Shown in pieces: positions 10,643 through 21,380 of a DNA stretch of 64,000 nucleotides (position 1 is its first letter; each line of letters starts with the position of its first letter). Under the pieces are notes generated by a model. It saw only the letters and a list, made by a program, of their open reading frames with translations, had not been told where the DNA came from and did not search any database. The position numbers and the translations under genes are program-made. This DNA comes from Diphasiastrum complanatum (Eukaryota > Streptophyta > Lycopodiopsida > Lycopodiales > Lycopodiaceae), in the NCBI GenBank assembly GCA_029204225.1, contig CM055105.1, forward strand, positions 14,471,221 through 14,535,220, in the 5' to 3' direction.

Positions 10643-12553
10643 ATGTCTTCATCTGGTTCACATTTCTTAGAGCACAGTGAGAGATTAACATCTTTCAATT
10701 ATGCAGTGTGGAAGATCAGAATGGAATCATTGTTGATTCTACAGGATGTAATGGATATTGTGAGTGGAGCTGAAGAAGAACCTGCTGCACCTAATGAAGC
10801 TGCAACATTCCACAAAAGAACCAGAATTGACCTTCATTTTATAAAAATGAATGTTACCAATGAAGTGTTAAGAGAGATCAGTACATGCACCACTGCCAAG
10901 GAAGCTTGGGATACTCTAAAAAAAATCTATGAAATCAAAAATACTTCTACATTGCTTACACTTAGAAACCAAATATTTCTAAGTTATCAGAGAGTAGATG
11001 AGAGTGCTTCATCATATGTCATGAGAGTTAAGGATCTTCATCAAGAGTTAGCTGGTATTAGTGATGCTCTTAAGAACACTGAACTTATTCAAGTAGTCCT
11101 AAATGGACTTAGAGATGAGTATGACAATATTGTGCAGACTTATGCTGTCAGAGAGGATCTTCCATCCTTGGAGACACTGCAAGGTGTTCTCATTGCTGAA
11201 GAAAACATGCAAGAGAACAAGATGTTGAGGATCAACAGACTTTCATTGAAAGATGGTGGAGATGACAAAGCACTCTTCATCAGAGACAAGTCAAGAGGCA
11301 AGGACAAAGGACAACAACACTTCAAAAAGGAGAAAGCCAAAGAAGGTGGTGAGGATCAGTTCTCACAAGGTGCAAAATCCAGTGGCAAGAAGAAGCTGTC
11401 AAAGATCAAGTGTTTTTTCTGTGGCAAGAAAGGACATTATGCATCAAACTGTTTCAAGAAGAAGAACCAATCTAAGCAAGTACATTGAAACTCGTGGGAG
11501 ACATAGACTTCTTGCTTGCATGTGCTTCTTCTTTTGTGACTGAAGCAAGATCCAAATTCAAGATAGATTGATCTTCTGTATTGAGAATTTGTTCTCACAT
11601 CTGTTGCTAGATTTCATAGGGTGGATCAACATCTGTGTTAGATCCTAGATTGAGATAGCAAGAAACATCCTTTCAGCTCCATTTTTTATCATTACTAGAA
11701 TTTCTCACCAAGAAGATGTCTTCATCTGGTTCACATTTCTCAGAGCACAGTGAGAGATTAACATCTTTCAATTATGCAATCTGGAAGATCAGAATGGAAT
11801 CATTGTTGATTCTACAGGATGTAATGGATATTGTGAGTGGAGCTGAAGAAGAACCTGCTGCACCTAATGAAGCTGCGGCATTCCACAAAAGAACCAGAAT
11901 TGACCTTCATTTTATAAAAATGAATATTACCAATGAAGTATTAAGAGAGATCAGTACATGCACCACTGCCAAGGAAGCTTGGGATACTCTAAAACAAATC
12001 TATGAAATCAAAGATACTTCTACATTGCTTACACTTGGAAACCAAATATTTCTAAGTTATCAGAGAGTAGATGAGAGTGCTTCATCATATGTCATGAGAG
12101 TTAAGGATTTTCACCAAGAGTTAGCTGGTATTAGTGATGCTCTTAAGAACACTGAACTTATTCAAGTAGTCCTAAATGGACTTAGAGATGAGTATGACAA
12201 TATTGTGTAGACTTATGCTGTCAAAGAGGATCTTCCATCCTTGGAGACACTACAAGGTGTTCTCATTGCTGAAGAAAGCATGCAAGAGAACAAGATGTTG
12301 AGGATCAACAGACTTTCATTGAAAGATGGTGGAGATGACAAAGCACTCTTCATCAGAGACAAGTCAAGAGGCAAGGGCATAGGACAACAACACTTCAAAA
12401 AGGAGAAAGCCAAAGAAGGTGGTGAGGATCAGTTCTCACAAGGTGCAAAATCCAGTGGCAAGAAGAAGCTGTCAAAGATCAAGTGTTTTTTCTGTGGCAA
12501 GAAAGGACATTACGCATCAAACTGTTTCAAGAAGAAGAACCAATCTAAGCAAG
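10407..12553 (+). repeat. 1073-bp tandem direct duplication (leader + gag)
   Basis: Positions 10407-11480 and 11480-12553 are near-identical (about 20 substitutions noticed by eye). Each carries the end of the leader and gag up to the NQSKQ codons after the zinc knuckle. The junction shares the bases AAGTAC/CAGTAC, a 2-4 bp microhomology. Confidence 0.95.
10643..11488 (+). CDS. Copia Gag, first duplicated copy
   Basis: 281 codons starting MSSSGSHFLEHSERLTSFNY. The segments are the copia UBN2-type capsid region (WKIRMESLLILQDVMDIV, then NEVLREISTCTTAKEAWDTL), a Lys-rich linker (KSRGKDKGQQHFKKEK) and a CCHC knuckle (CFFCGKKGHYASNC, about residues 258-271). After the knuckle the frame runs into the second leader copy and stops at SKQVH. 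The product is therefore a free-standing Gag with no protease fused. The frame is open with no internal stop, which makes it the best-preserved ORF in the window. It would form the virus-like-particle shell. Expression is unknown. Confidence 0.85.
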   Translation: MSSSGSHFLEHSERLTSFNYAVWKIRMESLLILQDVMDIVSGAEEEPAAPNEAATFHKRTRIDLHFIKMNVTNEVLREISTCTTAKEAWDTLKKIYEIKNTSTLLTLRNQIFLSYQRVDESASSYVMRVKDLHQELAGISDALKNTELIQVVLNGLRDEYDNIVQTYAVREDLPSLETLQGVLIAEENMQENKMLRINRLSLKDGGDDKALFIRDKSRGKDKGQQHFKKEKAKEGGEDQFSQGAKSSGKKKLSKIKCFFCGKKGHYASNCFKKKNQSKQVH

Positions 12554-14208
12554 CTAAACTTACTAATGAGGATGAGTGTGAGGGTGTAGAGAGTGAAAGA
12601 GAGGATTCATTAATGATGTCTACTTTTTCATCTTTTCCTTTTAAGAATGAAGAAGTCTGGTGGATAGATAGTGGGGCTAGTTCCCATATGTCTAGTTCTA
12701 GGAACTCTTTCACTAATCTCATGCCATATCTAGGTGCAAAAAGGTCAATCTATACTCCTAATGATGTAGAGTGTAGGATTGAAGGAATAGGTAGCATTCC
12801 ATTGCATGCATCATCATCAAAAGCTTTTTTCTTACATGATGTACTATATGTACCTAGATTGACTAAGAATCTCATTAGTGTAAGATAGTTGTTTGATAGT
12901 GGATTGGTTGTCAAGTTTCAAGTTGACAAGTGTATAATCTCAAGAGAAAATGAAGTTATTGCTAGAGGATCTAGAATTGGTAAGCTATACAAACTAGATT
13001 CTAGGGAGAGTGCTAACATTTCAGATATTATGAGACCAAGGTTCTACAGGAGGATCTGTGGCACAAGAGATTGGGTCATCCCAATTTCAAAGCCATGCAA
13101 TCTATGGTCAAAGAAGGAAAAGTTGTTGGTCTACCAATGACACTGTCAAAGGAGCTTCTACCTTGTGAAGCTTGTGTGCTGGCAAAGTCACACAAAAGAC
13201 CTTTTCCTAGATCAAGTATCAAGACAAAGCAACCATTTGAACTTGTACACTCTGATGTTCATTTCTCATCAACTAAGAGCAAAGGAGGAGCCAACTGCTT
13301 TGTCTCTTTTGTAGATGATTATACAAGACATTCTTGGATCTATATGTTGTCTTCAAAAGCCATGGTTTATGATGTTTTTCTTACTTTTAAAGCTTATGTA
13401 GAGAAGCAGTTTCCTTTCAAGTTAAAATCTTTAAGAAGTGATAGTGGAGGGGAATACACTTCCAATAAGTTTAAAGACTTTTGTGAGAGAGAGGGTATTC
13501 AAAGAGAGTTCTCTTGTTCATATACTCCTCAGCAAAATGGAGTTGATGAGAAAAAAAATAGAACTTTGTGTGAATGTGCAAAAGCCATTAGGTTGGAAGC
13601 TTCTCTACCTAAAGAATTTTGGAGAGAGGCAGTTGCATGTGCAAACTATCTTTGTAATAGGCTTCCAAATCTTGCAATAGGAGGAAAGACACCATTTGAG
13701 ATGTTGTATAAGAAAAAGCCTAAGGTAAATCATCTTAGGATTTTTGGCTGTGTATGCTTTGTGCATGTGCCTCTAGAAACTAGGAAGAAGGAAGATCCTA
13801 GTGCAGTAAAAGGAATTTTTGTAGGTTATGCATATACTAAAAAAGCATACAAGATTTATTTGCCCTCTACTGACAAAAATGTTAAGTAGAGATGTGATCT
13901 TCCATGAAGATCAGAAATTTAACTTGGATGATGCACAGATCAAGGAGACTCATGCAAGATCAATTATAAATCTTGATGCTATTCAAGAAGAGGTGAGGCC
14001 GAGGCTTGAGGAGGAGCAGATTCAAGCTACCACACCTAGAAGATCTACACGAGCAAGATCTGAGCCAAGGAGGCTCACATATGATGAAGAAGGAAGGCAA
14101 GTGGAAGGTGAAACTTCCTATCATGCACTTTTTATATCAGATGAAGAGCCTAAGGATGTCCTCATTCACCAAAAAACTGTTCAAGAAAAGATAGCAAAAC
14201 ACTGCTAA
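11716..14208 (+). pseudogene. Copia gag (second copy)-protease-integrase pseudogene, RT missing
   Basis: The second Gag copy starts MSSSGSHFSEHSER. It has a TAG at 12208-12210 where the first copy reads CAG, then continues in frame through the CCHC knuckle to protease (WWIDSGASSHM, about 12658). A second TAG at 12886-12888 falls in the ISVxQL motif, and a frameshift lies near 13050 just before LWHKRLGHPNF. Integrase (13071-13889) keeps its acidic residues: HSDVHF, RSDSGGEY and QNGVDEKKNRT. Another frameshift near 13885 leads into a post-integrase linker (SRDVIFHED, then TPRRSTRARSEPRRL) ending at 14208. Reverse transcriptase and RNase H should follow and do not. Identification is certain and the copy is dead. 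Confidence 0.93.
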
Positions 14209-14280
14209 ACAACTTCCTAGCTTGAATTGACAGAAAAATCTTCATACACCTGATGTTAATAGCATTCAAAGCATGGTATG

Positions 14281-14292
14281 GATCTGATACCA
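14281..14292 (-). promoter_or_regulatory. Inverted copia primer binding site
   Basis: The minus strand reads TGGTATCAGATC directly after an inverted LTR end (TTTTTCACA). The leader words that follow on the minus strand (CATGCTTTGAA) match those after the 9869 primer site. It is thus an inverted LTR-primer-leader block. Confidence 0.85.
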
Positions 14293-15212
14293 TGTGAAAA
14301 ATCCAGCAAGTTCACACGTGTGGGGATCCACAAGAAATGTGTGAATGATCTTGACCATGCTTTGTGATGACACATAGAACACCTGTACAACAATCCTGCA
14401 ATCTACCAATGGATCTGAGGCTAGAGCACAATCTAGAATGCTACAGATCAAAGCAATACTAATTCCTCACAAATAGAGAGAATACATAAGCAAAATAATG
14501 TATGAAGAAGACCTTCTACTCGAGTTAGAGAGAGAATATCAAAACAAACAAAATAGCATGAGATCCAATTTTGACATTATGACATTACCAAAGCTTGATT
14601 CATCATTAGTTATGAATGAAAATGATATGTACATATATAGGAGAGCCAAAATTCGTGGTACTCCTTGCATTCAATGCATTCCATACATCTAATCAAGTAT
14701 AAACTATTACCATATTGACACCTAACAGCTTGCATGCTGAATTTGCACTTAACTCCTACCTAATTTGCCAAATGTCAATTTCTCAACTATGAACCTACAA
14801 AACTACATGCATGTGTCAAATAGTACTTGCATGTCTTGCATGTAACTTCCCTAGATGACTTGGACATGTGTAGAACATGTGTACTGACTTGCATGTTGCA
14901 TGCAGTGATTGCATGTTGCATGCATGCACTCTAACTGATTTTGCAAGTCATCTAGTTTTATGCATGTCATCAAATCTAGATATAACTAACTCAAACTCGC
15001 CTAGATCTACAAGGTCATGTGCTCAATTCACATACCTTTGATATATACAATGGAACAAAGTGAATATGACCGACCATCTAGACACTATGCATGTCATGTA
15101 GCTCGAGTTTGTACATACTAGAAAATGATATTTACAACTTGTAACTACACAAGCAAGATGATTTTCCTCATCAACCCCTATAGACAAGTTGGATGGCTTT
15201 TTATTCTTCACA
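14293..15212 (-). repeat. Inverted, diverged copy of the copia LTR
   Basis: On the minus strand it begins TGTGAAGAATAAAA and ends GGATTTTTCACA. It shares TGTGAATTGAGCACAT, CTACACATGT and CATGCAACATGCAA blocks in the same order as the LTR at 9094-9868. The 5' end at 15212 is inferred from the TGTGAAG match. Divergence is clearly higher than between the two gag copies, so it is an older or different subfamily member. Confidence 0.78.
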
Positions 15213-15720
15213 AAACCGCAAGCACGTGTGGCCCCGTGCTTAACGCCCTCGAGGGGGGTGGGGGGGGGGGGGTTGCATCCTGCACCACACGTTTTTCTTT
15301 TGTTTTTTTTTTAAATTGGTTGCACGAGCGCCACATGTCCAATCAACCAAACTTTATTCCATAATCATTTTTATGGGATTATTGAGAGGGAATATATAGG
15401 CAATCTTCCCCGTTACCTCACATGTGTGTGTTTGGGCGTGGCAGTGTCCGCGACGCCACCTACTCCCCAGTCTACCTGTCCGATGCTGCCTGTGGCAGCG
15501 CCACCGCCGGGGTGCCTGGGACCGCAGCACAGCGCCCGCTCTTGCAAAAATCACTAGCACAGCTCGATTTTGATGGGCATCGCTCGTGGGCCACGTGGCA
15601 CCAAAACATTGGGCCGAGACCAAACACCCAGCACGTGTGGCTCCATGCCTTAATGCCCAAGCCGGGGGGAGGGGGGGGGGGGGGGGGGGGGGCACGAGGA
15701 GGCGTCTTTCCCTACCGTAA
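15213..15720. repeat. Pair of GC-rich modules each ending in a long G-run
   Basis: The word AGCACGTGTGGC plus about 25 related bases occurs at 15220 and again at 15630, each followed by a G-run (15252-15272 and 15664-15692, the latter near 28 G). The segment between them is markedly GC-rich compared with its AT-rich surroundings. It may be the two ends of a small unidentified insertion. Confidence 0.65.
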
Positions 15721-16004
15721 TTGTTGTTTTTCACCTCTTTTTTTTAATATTTTTTTTGCATTGTGCACAAAAAAAATTGTAGAAGTAGACATAATTGGGA
15801 GATACAATTTAGAGCAATATCCATAGTTTGATAGTCCCTCATATAATCGTTGATGCAAAAAGTGAAGTAAATGTGCTAATTGTAGAGCTTGCATCAAAGA
15901 TGAGTTTGTGAGTGGAGATATACAACAAAACTACGCTAAAATTGGCTGATAATTCATTAGTGAAACCAAAAAGAGTTCATACAAAACTTGGCAATTACAA
16001 TGTG
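15721..16004. other. No gene seen
   Basis: AT-rich, with poly-T/poly-A tracts. Nothing recognisable on either strand. Confidence 0.4.
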
Positions 16005-16345
16005 TGGGGACAGCCCAGACAACGTGAATGATCTCCTAAGGTGTGTGTGATTGTACATAGATCAATCTATATTGAGATACAAGCATACAAGCCCAAAAAT
16101 CTAGGGCAAACATGCATGAATCGTTTAACATTCATCAAACACAGTGAGAGGCAACTTGTGATGAAAAAAACTAAGTACAAAAGTGGGTTGCTCTCGGGTA
16201 AAGAGATAATACATGATGTAGCTCTCGAGCAGAGAGAGAGCGTATGAAAAATTCTATGTGTAAAATCAAGATCTCTCCAAAAGACTCAATATAGAATGAG
16301 CTCTCTCTCACTCTCTCATAGTAGCTCAAGATCCAAGAGAGTAGA
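16005..16345 (-). repeat. Older inverted copia LTR remnant
   Basis: The GGTTGCTCTCGGGTA block, the CAGTGAGAG block and the GTGTGGGGAxxxCCxxA..GTGAATGATCT block match, in inverted order, the distal LTR at 9528-9868 and the start of 14293-15212. It is heavily diverged. Confidence 0.6.
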
Positions 16346-16601
16346 CAATAGTGAAACATGACTGGACCTCTAAGACATCACCCCCATGATTGGACCATCT
16401 ATATGCCACCTCTTACAATGATTGGACCATTTTGGTGCACCTCACTTCATGATTGGTCCATATTAGCAAATGAGATCAAGAGATGCTATGTCACTAATCC
16501 TCTAGAATCAAGCTTTCCAATAATGGAAATATATCAAAAGCCAATAACATAGAATTGATTCACATTTGGAATTGGTAGTTCCCACACGATATTCACATTA
16601 T

Positions 16602-17080
16602 AATAAAAATATATGTGGGAATTTCATCTGATCCCCTTTGATATAATTGGCCGACAATCAGTTGATAAGGTCTACCTTTGAGAATCAACTTTCGCTGTTC
16701 CGCCTTGGATAAGGAATTGTGCGGTTGGCCCCGCATAAGATACTCAACAATGTCAGTGGCCCATTCAGGTACAGTGTCAATGTAAAATAAGACAACATCT
16801 GGGAGCTCATTATCAGATAGGACTGCAGTCTCCTTTCTCTTGATTCACGACACATGATCTGCCATATAATGCTGCTTCCCTAGCGAACCACTATTCAAAA
16901 ATAAAACTCCAACAACAGAAGTAACCAATGAGTAATTCTCCCTGTGTTGCAAGTCTTATTAACAAGATAAAGCAAGGGTTGATGGTCCATGTAAAAAGCA
17001 AAATGTGTGGCCATCAAATAATGCCAAAATTTTTTAACCGCATAAATCATAGCCAGTGTCTCCCGCTCTGTGGTCAATTG
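16602..17080 (-). pseudogene. Ty3/gypsy RNase H plus integrase-linker fragment
   Basis: The minus strand from 17077 reads MTTERETLAMIYAVKKF then HYLMATHFAFYMDHQPLLYL and NTGRITHWLL. This is the conserved RNase H region, with catalytic-site TERE and DH. After several breaks the frame resumes as LPDVVLFYIDTVPEWATDIV and ends LIVGQLYQRGSDE, the spacer between RNase H and the integrase zinc finger in plant gypsy elements. The fragment has no RT upstream and no integrase core downstream. Confidence 0.88.
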
Positions 17081-18017
17081 TTTATCTCTTAATCAACTTC
17101 ACCATTGATGAAAAATGACATTTTGGAAATAATAGGATGGCTTGCAAAGGCTACTTCTCAGTGGTGCGAGAGTTATTAATGTCTGCAAGGGTTCATGATT
17201 ACTTTTTGCTTTACAAAATATTCGATAATTTAAACTAACTCTCACATGCTTCTCTGTGTCCTTGTCTCACTGAGATGGACCTTCATAAGCTTCTACAAAG
17301 GTTAGTTGCCACATAAAATTGAAATTTTGATGTTTGCGAAGGTTCACATCTTGATTTTTCCGTCTTTTTTATCTTGAAAACCTTCGCAGGGGCACTTTTT
17401 TTGGGATTTAATCTTCGCAGACTCATGGTCTCACTGAGATGGAACTTCAGAGAGTTCTGCAAAAGTTAGTTTTGAGTTTTGAATTATTTTTACAAGGGAT
17501 TTTTGAATTTTTATAGATTTTTCTATGTTTTTTCAAAATCTGCTGGGAACTAACCTTCAGAGGCTTCTATGCAGGTCTGGAACAGTACCTTGGAGCTGCT
17601 GCCAGTCATGCGAAGATTCATGCCCACTGGTTTTTGAAAAATCAAAATCTGATGAGATTTTGGTTCTTTTTTTTTTCTCCAAAATGCAAATTTGAATTTT
17701 TTTTTTTTTGATTTCTATGGATTTTTATGGGTTTATGAAAGAAATTGGGAGCAAGCCCCACAATCTCTCCCTACAGTAATTCTAATTAAAAAATCAAGAC
17801 AAAAACGACAAAATCTCAAAAAAACAACAAAACTAGCACTAAATCACACTAATCTAACCCCAAAAATTTTGATTTTTTTTTTGTGTGAAAAAAGAGAAGA
17901 AGTTATGCGACGAGACGAGTGTGTGGTGCTCCCTGACAATGACGCCACTATTGTGTTGTCAATGTAGGGTTTGTCGCTGGGAGTGACAACCTTGCCTTCA
18001 CCTGCATAGCATGAAAA
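17081..18017. other. Non-coding, with two diverged direct repeats
   Basis: TCTCACTGAGATGGACCTTC (about 17267) and TCTCACTGAGATGGAACTTC (about 17430) each head a similar block of about 45 bp followed by a TTAGTT word. The rest is AT-rich with T- and A-runs (17663-17710, 17868-17882). The 91-codon open frame at 17692-17967 is low-complexity and unsupported. Confidence 0.5.
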
Positions 18018-18024
18018 TAGAGAG

Positions 18025-18119
<95 letters not shown>
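18018..18119. repeat. (GA)n microsatellite
   Basis: About 100 bp of GA with one GG interruption near 18029. Confidence 0.98.
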
Positions 18120-18121
<2 letters not shown>

Positions 18122-18562
18122 CTGAAGTGAAACCAACAGAGCGTTATTGAGAAAAAGATGGAAGATGATGCAATACAAAGGAAATGGCTCTCTCTTATAG
18201 ATTTTAGAGGTGAGGATCCTTTACTCTCATTGGCCACTTCATTGGGGCAAGGATTCTAATCCAAGCCCTTCAAATAAACACAACTTAAATCTAATGGTGC
18301 TAAGAAAGCACAAGGGCACTCACATGATTCATGTGAGTTCTAATTTGGGCTCTTTTAGCTTTTTTCTTTGCAACTTGACTTAGGGCCTCTAATGTCATTT
18401 TAGAGTTTTAAGCCCCTAGTCTCTTATTCCTAGGAATTACAACTTGCTACTTGTGCTCATTGGGTTGGACTTACACACGTAGGATGCCAGTGCCCTCGCA
18501 CTTATTGCTCTATTGTACTATGGTGGGGCCCACTTGGTAAGGCTTGGCCAATAGTAGTTTTA
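18120..18562. other. No gene seen
   Basis: Mixed-composition sequence between the microsatellite and the DDE-like fragment. Nothing recognisable. Its right end is where similarity to the second DDE-like copy begins. Confidence 0.4.
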
Positions 18563-19520
18563 GTGGTGGGACCCACTAATTTATTTGTGTACATGAAATA
18601 CCCACAACAGATACTCTCTAGGACATCTTACCCTAGGATCATCAAGGACCATATGGACGAAGGATTTCTCAATGTTCTAGGAGTTGGAGACTTAAATGTT
18701 GAATGGCACTTAGCAGGTGATTTGAAAACATTGAAATGCATGTATAATGTCTCTCATGGTGCTACATATAAACATCCTTGTTTATATTGTATGAAAATGA
18801 CAAAAGATGTAACTCGAAGTACAAGAATTACTAGAGAAAACACAGATCCAAACTGGAAGCCAGTATTGTCTATTCCCTTGAAAAATGTGCATGTCTGCAC
18901 TCTTCATGCAGAAGTTAGGATAATAGAGAATCTCATTTATCTTCATATAGTTTTTGCGTGGAATAGTAAGCCACCATCATCAACAAAGGAAGCTATTTGT
19001 TGGTTAGAAGATGTTTTATCAAAAGTAGGACTTCATAAGGGACATGTCAAAATACAAAAAGATGAAAAGCTTTCTGGAAAGTTAGGAAATATGCTTACGA
19101 AGCCAAGCATTGGAGGAGCAAAAGCACATCGATTCCTATCAAACCATCCTGGTAAGGCTTCAAACATTCAACACTCAGTCTGGAAAGATATCGTTGCTGC
19201 CACTCAAGACTTAGGGGCAGTTGGCAAATCAAAATTATTGAAAGTTGATCTATGGAGGACTTGATAGTATGATTAGAATATTAAGAAAAGACAAATTTTC
19301 TGATATTAATAAGAGAGCTCTACAAAAGACTTGTGTCGATTTTGTTGATGCAGTATCAAAAGAATGGGGAGAAAATCACATCACTCATTACATGGTTAGT
19401 ATGCATGCTCAGAGCAGGTTTCGATTCAACTATATCTTTTGTTCCAAGTATAAGATTGACATCAACTTTACCTCTGTTCTAAATGATCAATATTTGTACA
19501 ATATTTACAAGCTGATGTAA
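18563..19520 (+). pseudogene. Unidentified DDE-like (transposase-like) gene, copy 1, middle part
   Basis: The frame reads IIKDHMDEGFLNVLGVG, AGDLKTLKCMYNVSH, a CxxC pair in HPCLYCMK, then KLGNMLTKPSIGGAKAHRFL and WKDIVAATQDLGA. A one-frame shift at about 19250 leads to RILRKDKFSDINKRALQ and ends ENHITHYM at a GTTAGT splice-donor-like site. Copy 2 (28771-31090) shares the flanking blocks (IKNHMEGVLLNIPG, SIGGSKA, WKEILAATQDF, and the same HYM intron position) but lacks the middle. The two copies therefore complement each other. I do not recognise a named family. The conserved Asp after AGDLK and a distant Glu in copy 2 suggest a DDE nuclease, which is inference. The left end is unclear, and a gypsy RT fragment follows immediately. 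Confidence 0.7.
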
Positions 19521-19521
19521 T

Positions 19522-19944
19522 GAAGACAGATCAAAAACCACCTTCACCATTGATTGGGGGACATACGCTTATACATGTATGCCCTTCGGTCTCTATAATG
19601 CGCCTGCAACTTTTCAGTGCATGATGACAAACATTTTCCAAAAACAATTGAGGAAGTTTTTAGAAATCTTTATGGACGATTTTTGTGTCTACTCATCCAC
19701 TAGAGATCATTTAGAAGCATTAGAAAAGACTTTAAGATGATGTCAAGAGACAACTCTTAAAGTATATCCTTCTAAGTGCTATTTCGGCATGAGGGAAGGT
19801 ATCCTACTAGGACACAAAATTTCTAAGGATGGCATTCAAGTTGATATAGAAAAGGTTAGAATGATTCTAGAGTTGAATGAGCCAACTAGCATACGAGAGC
19901 TTAGAGGATTCCTACGACATGTAGGCTATAATTTTAGAATTCTG
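19522..19944 (+). pseudogene. Ty3/gypsy reverse transcriptase fragment (Tat/Athila-like)
   Basis: Reads EDRSKTTFTIDWGTYAY, CMPFGLYNAPATFQ, then the catalytic box FMDDFCVYSS (YxDD equivalent) and GILLGHKISKDGIQV. A TGA at 19738-19740 replaces an expected Arg (LRxCQET). Only the palm/thumb part remains, with no RNase H or integrase attached. The sequence is close to the RT of the gypsy element at 54265-57012, so it is the same lineage. Confidence 0.92.
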
Positions 19945-20394
<450 letters not shown>

Positions 20395-20479
20395 GTGTTG
20401 AAATCTCCCTACTTCAACATATTGGCACTTGACTTGATTCACAGAGCGTGTATTACCTCCAAGTAAATAAGGTCATTCA

Positions 20480-21090
20480 TATGAGGTTAATAATATTGTA
20501 GACATAAAATCAAAGTATCCCAAGTAGTTTGTGCTACAAGTTGGCAAATAATAAGATTGTGCTACAAGGTGCCAAATAAGCAGCTTGCTTCATGACAAAC
20601 TTAGACCATTTAAATGAGGTTTGTTGATACAATCTAAAGCACCTCCTTGTAAATTGTGATGCAAGTTGGTAACTTGTATAATTGAACTTGAAATTTGATG
20701 ATAAATATCAATTAGACCATTTGAGTGAAGTTTGTAGAGTAGATATATACACACTTTAAGTTAGTCTGACATAATCTAATCCAAGTAATTTGTGATACAA
20801 GTTGGTAAGTATTAGGCTTGGTTTATGATCAGTTTATAGATTAGACCAATAGGTTTGTATATGGCATACTAGCAGAATATCCAAGTAATTTGTGATGGAA
20901 GGTGGTAAGTATGTTAAACTACTTGGTGTTTAATTATAAATTTGAGTTAGATGAATTTTGGAATCTTGAGGTTTGTGGACACATACTAGCATCATAAACT
21001 TGAAAATTCAGACCATTTGAATGAGATTATTAGATACAAATATCCAAGAAATTTGTGCTCCAAGTTGGATAGGAATTAATTAGCTTGGTT
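20480..21090. repeat. Degenerate tandem repeat of about 100-130 bp
   Basis: Five or so diverged units, each with a GACCATTTGAATGAGGTTTG-like block and a CCAAGTAATTTGTGATACAA-like block followed by GTTGGTAAGTAT. The unit length drifts. No coding frame. Confidence 0.7.
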
Positions 21091-21165
21091 TGTGGGATAT
21101 TGTTAAACATTAAGCCACGTCAGCAGTAGTTAAAGGACCTATGGTCAGTAAGCTAATGTAGGACC

Positions 21166-21366
21166 TGTTAGACTATGTGTCTTTATGTAATATGTCATTT
21201 CATATTGAAACGGTTCAAAAACCGTTGTCACTCTCTCTATGTAAAGAGCGGTTGCCCACACATTTACATAATTCAGTATATAGTGTTTAGTTACATAGCG
21301 CTCTTGCTTCTCTCTCTTGCACTCTCTCTTCTGCTGCTGCTATTATGTAACTCTGAGAATGTAACA
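21166..21366 (+). repeat. Short copia-type LTR (201 bp)
   Basis: Begins TGTTAGACTATG and ends AATGTAACA, with a perfect 5-bp TGTTA/TAACA terminal repeat, and abuts a primer site. It contains CT-rich and GTAAAGAGCGGTTGCC blocks. No second copy was found downstream, so it is a truncated element. The size suits a TRIM-like or small copia LTR. Confidence 0.75.
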
Positions 21367-21380
21367 TGGTCTCAGAGCCC
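21367..21380 (+). promoter_or_regulatory. Primer binding site, initiator-Met tRNA
   Basis: TGGTCTCAGAGCCC differs at one base from the copia consensus and lies directly after the LTR end. Confidence 0.8.

Larger units (their letters stand above)
9094..15212 (+). mobile_element. Rearranged Ty1/copia element bounded by inverted LTRs
   Basis: A rightward element: 5' LTR, initiator-Met primer site, leader, gag, duplicated leader and gag, protease, integrase. In place of a polypurine tract and a direct 3' LTR, it ends in an inverted leader-primer site-LTR. Reverse transcriptase and RNase H are absent. The 5 bp flanking the two outer ends (CCATC and AAACC) do not match, so this is not a simple single insertion. 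It is either two head-to-head elements that lost the sequence between them, or an aberrant reverse-transcription product. Confidence 0.8.

Noticed and set aside
15422-15826. ORFs with a poly-Gly or poly-Pro run in the GC-rich island
   Set aside because: Created by the G-run on either strand, with no conserved domain.
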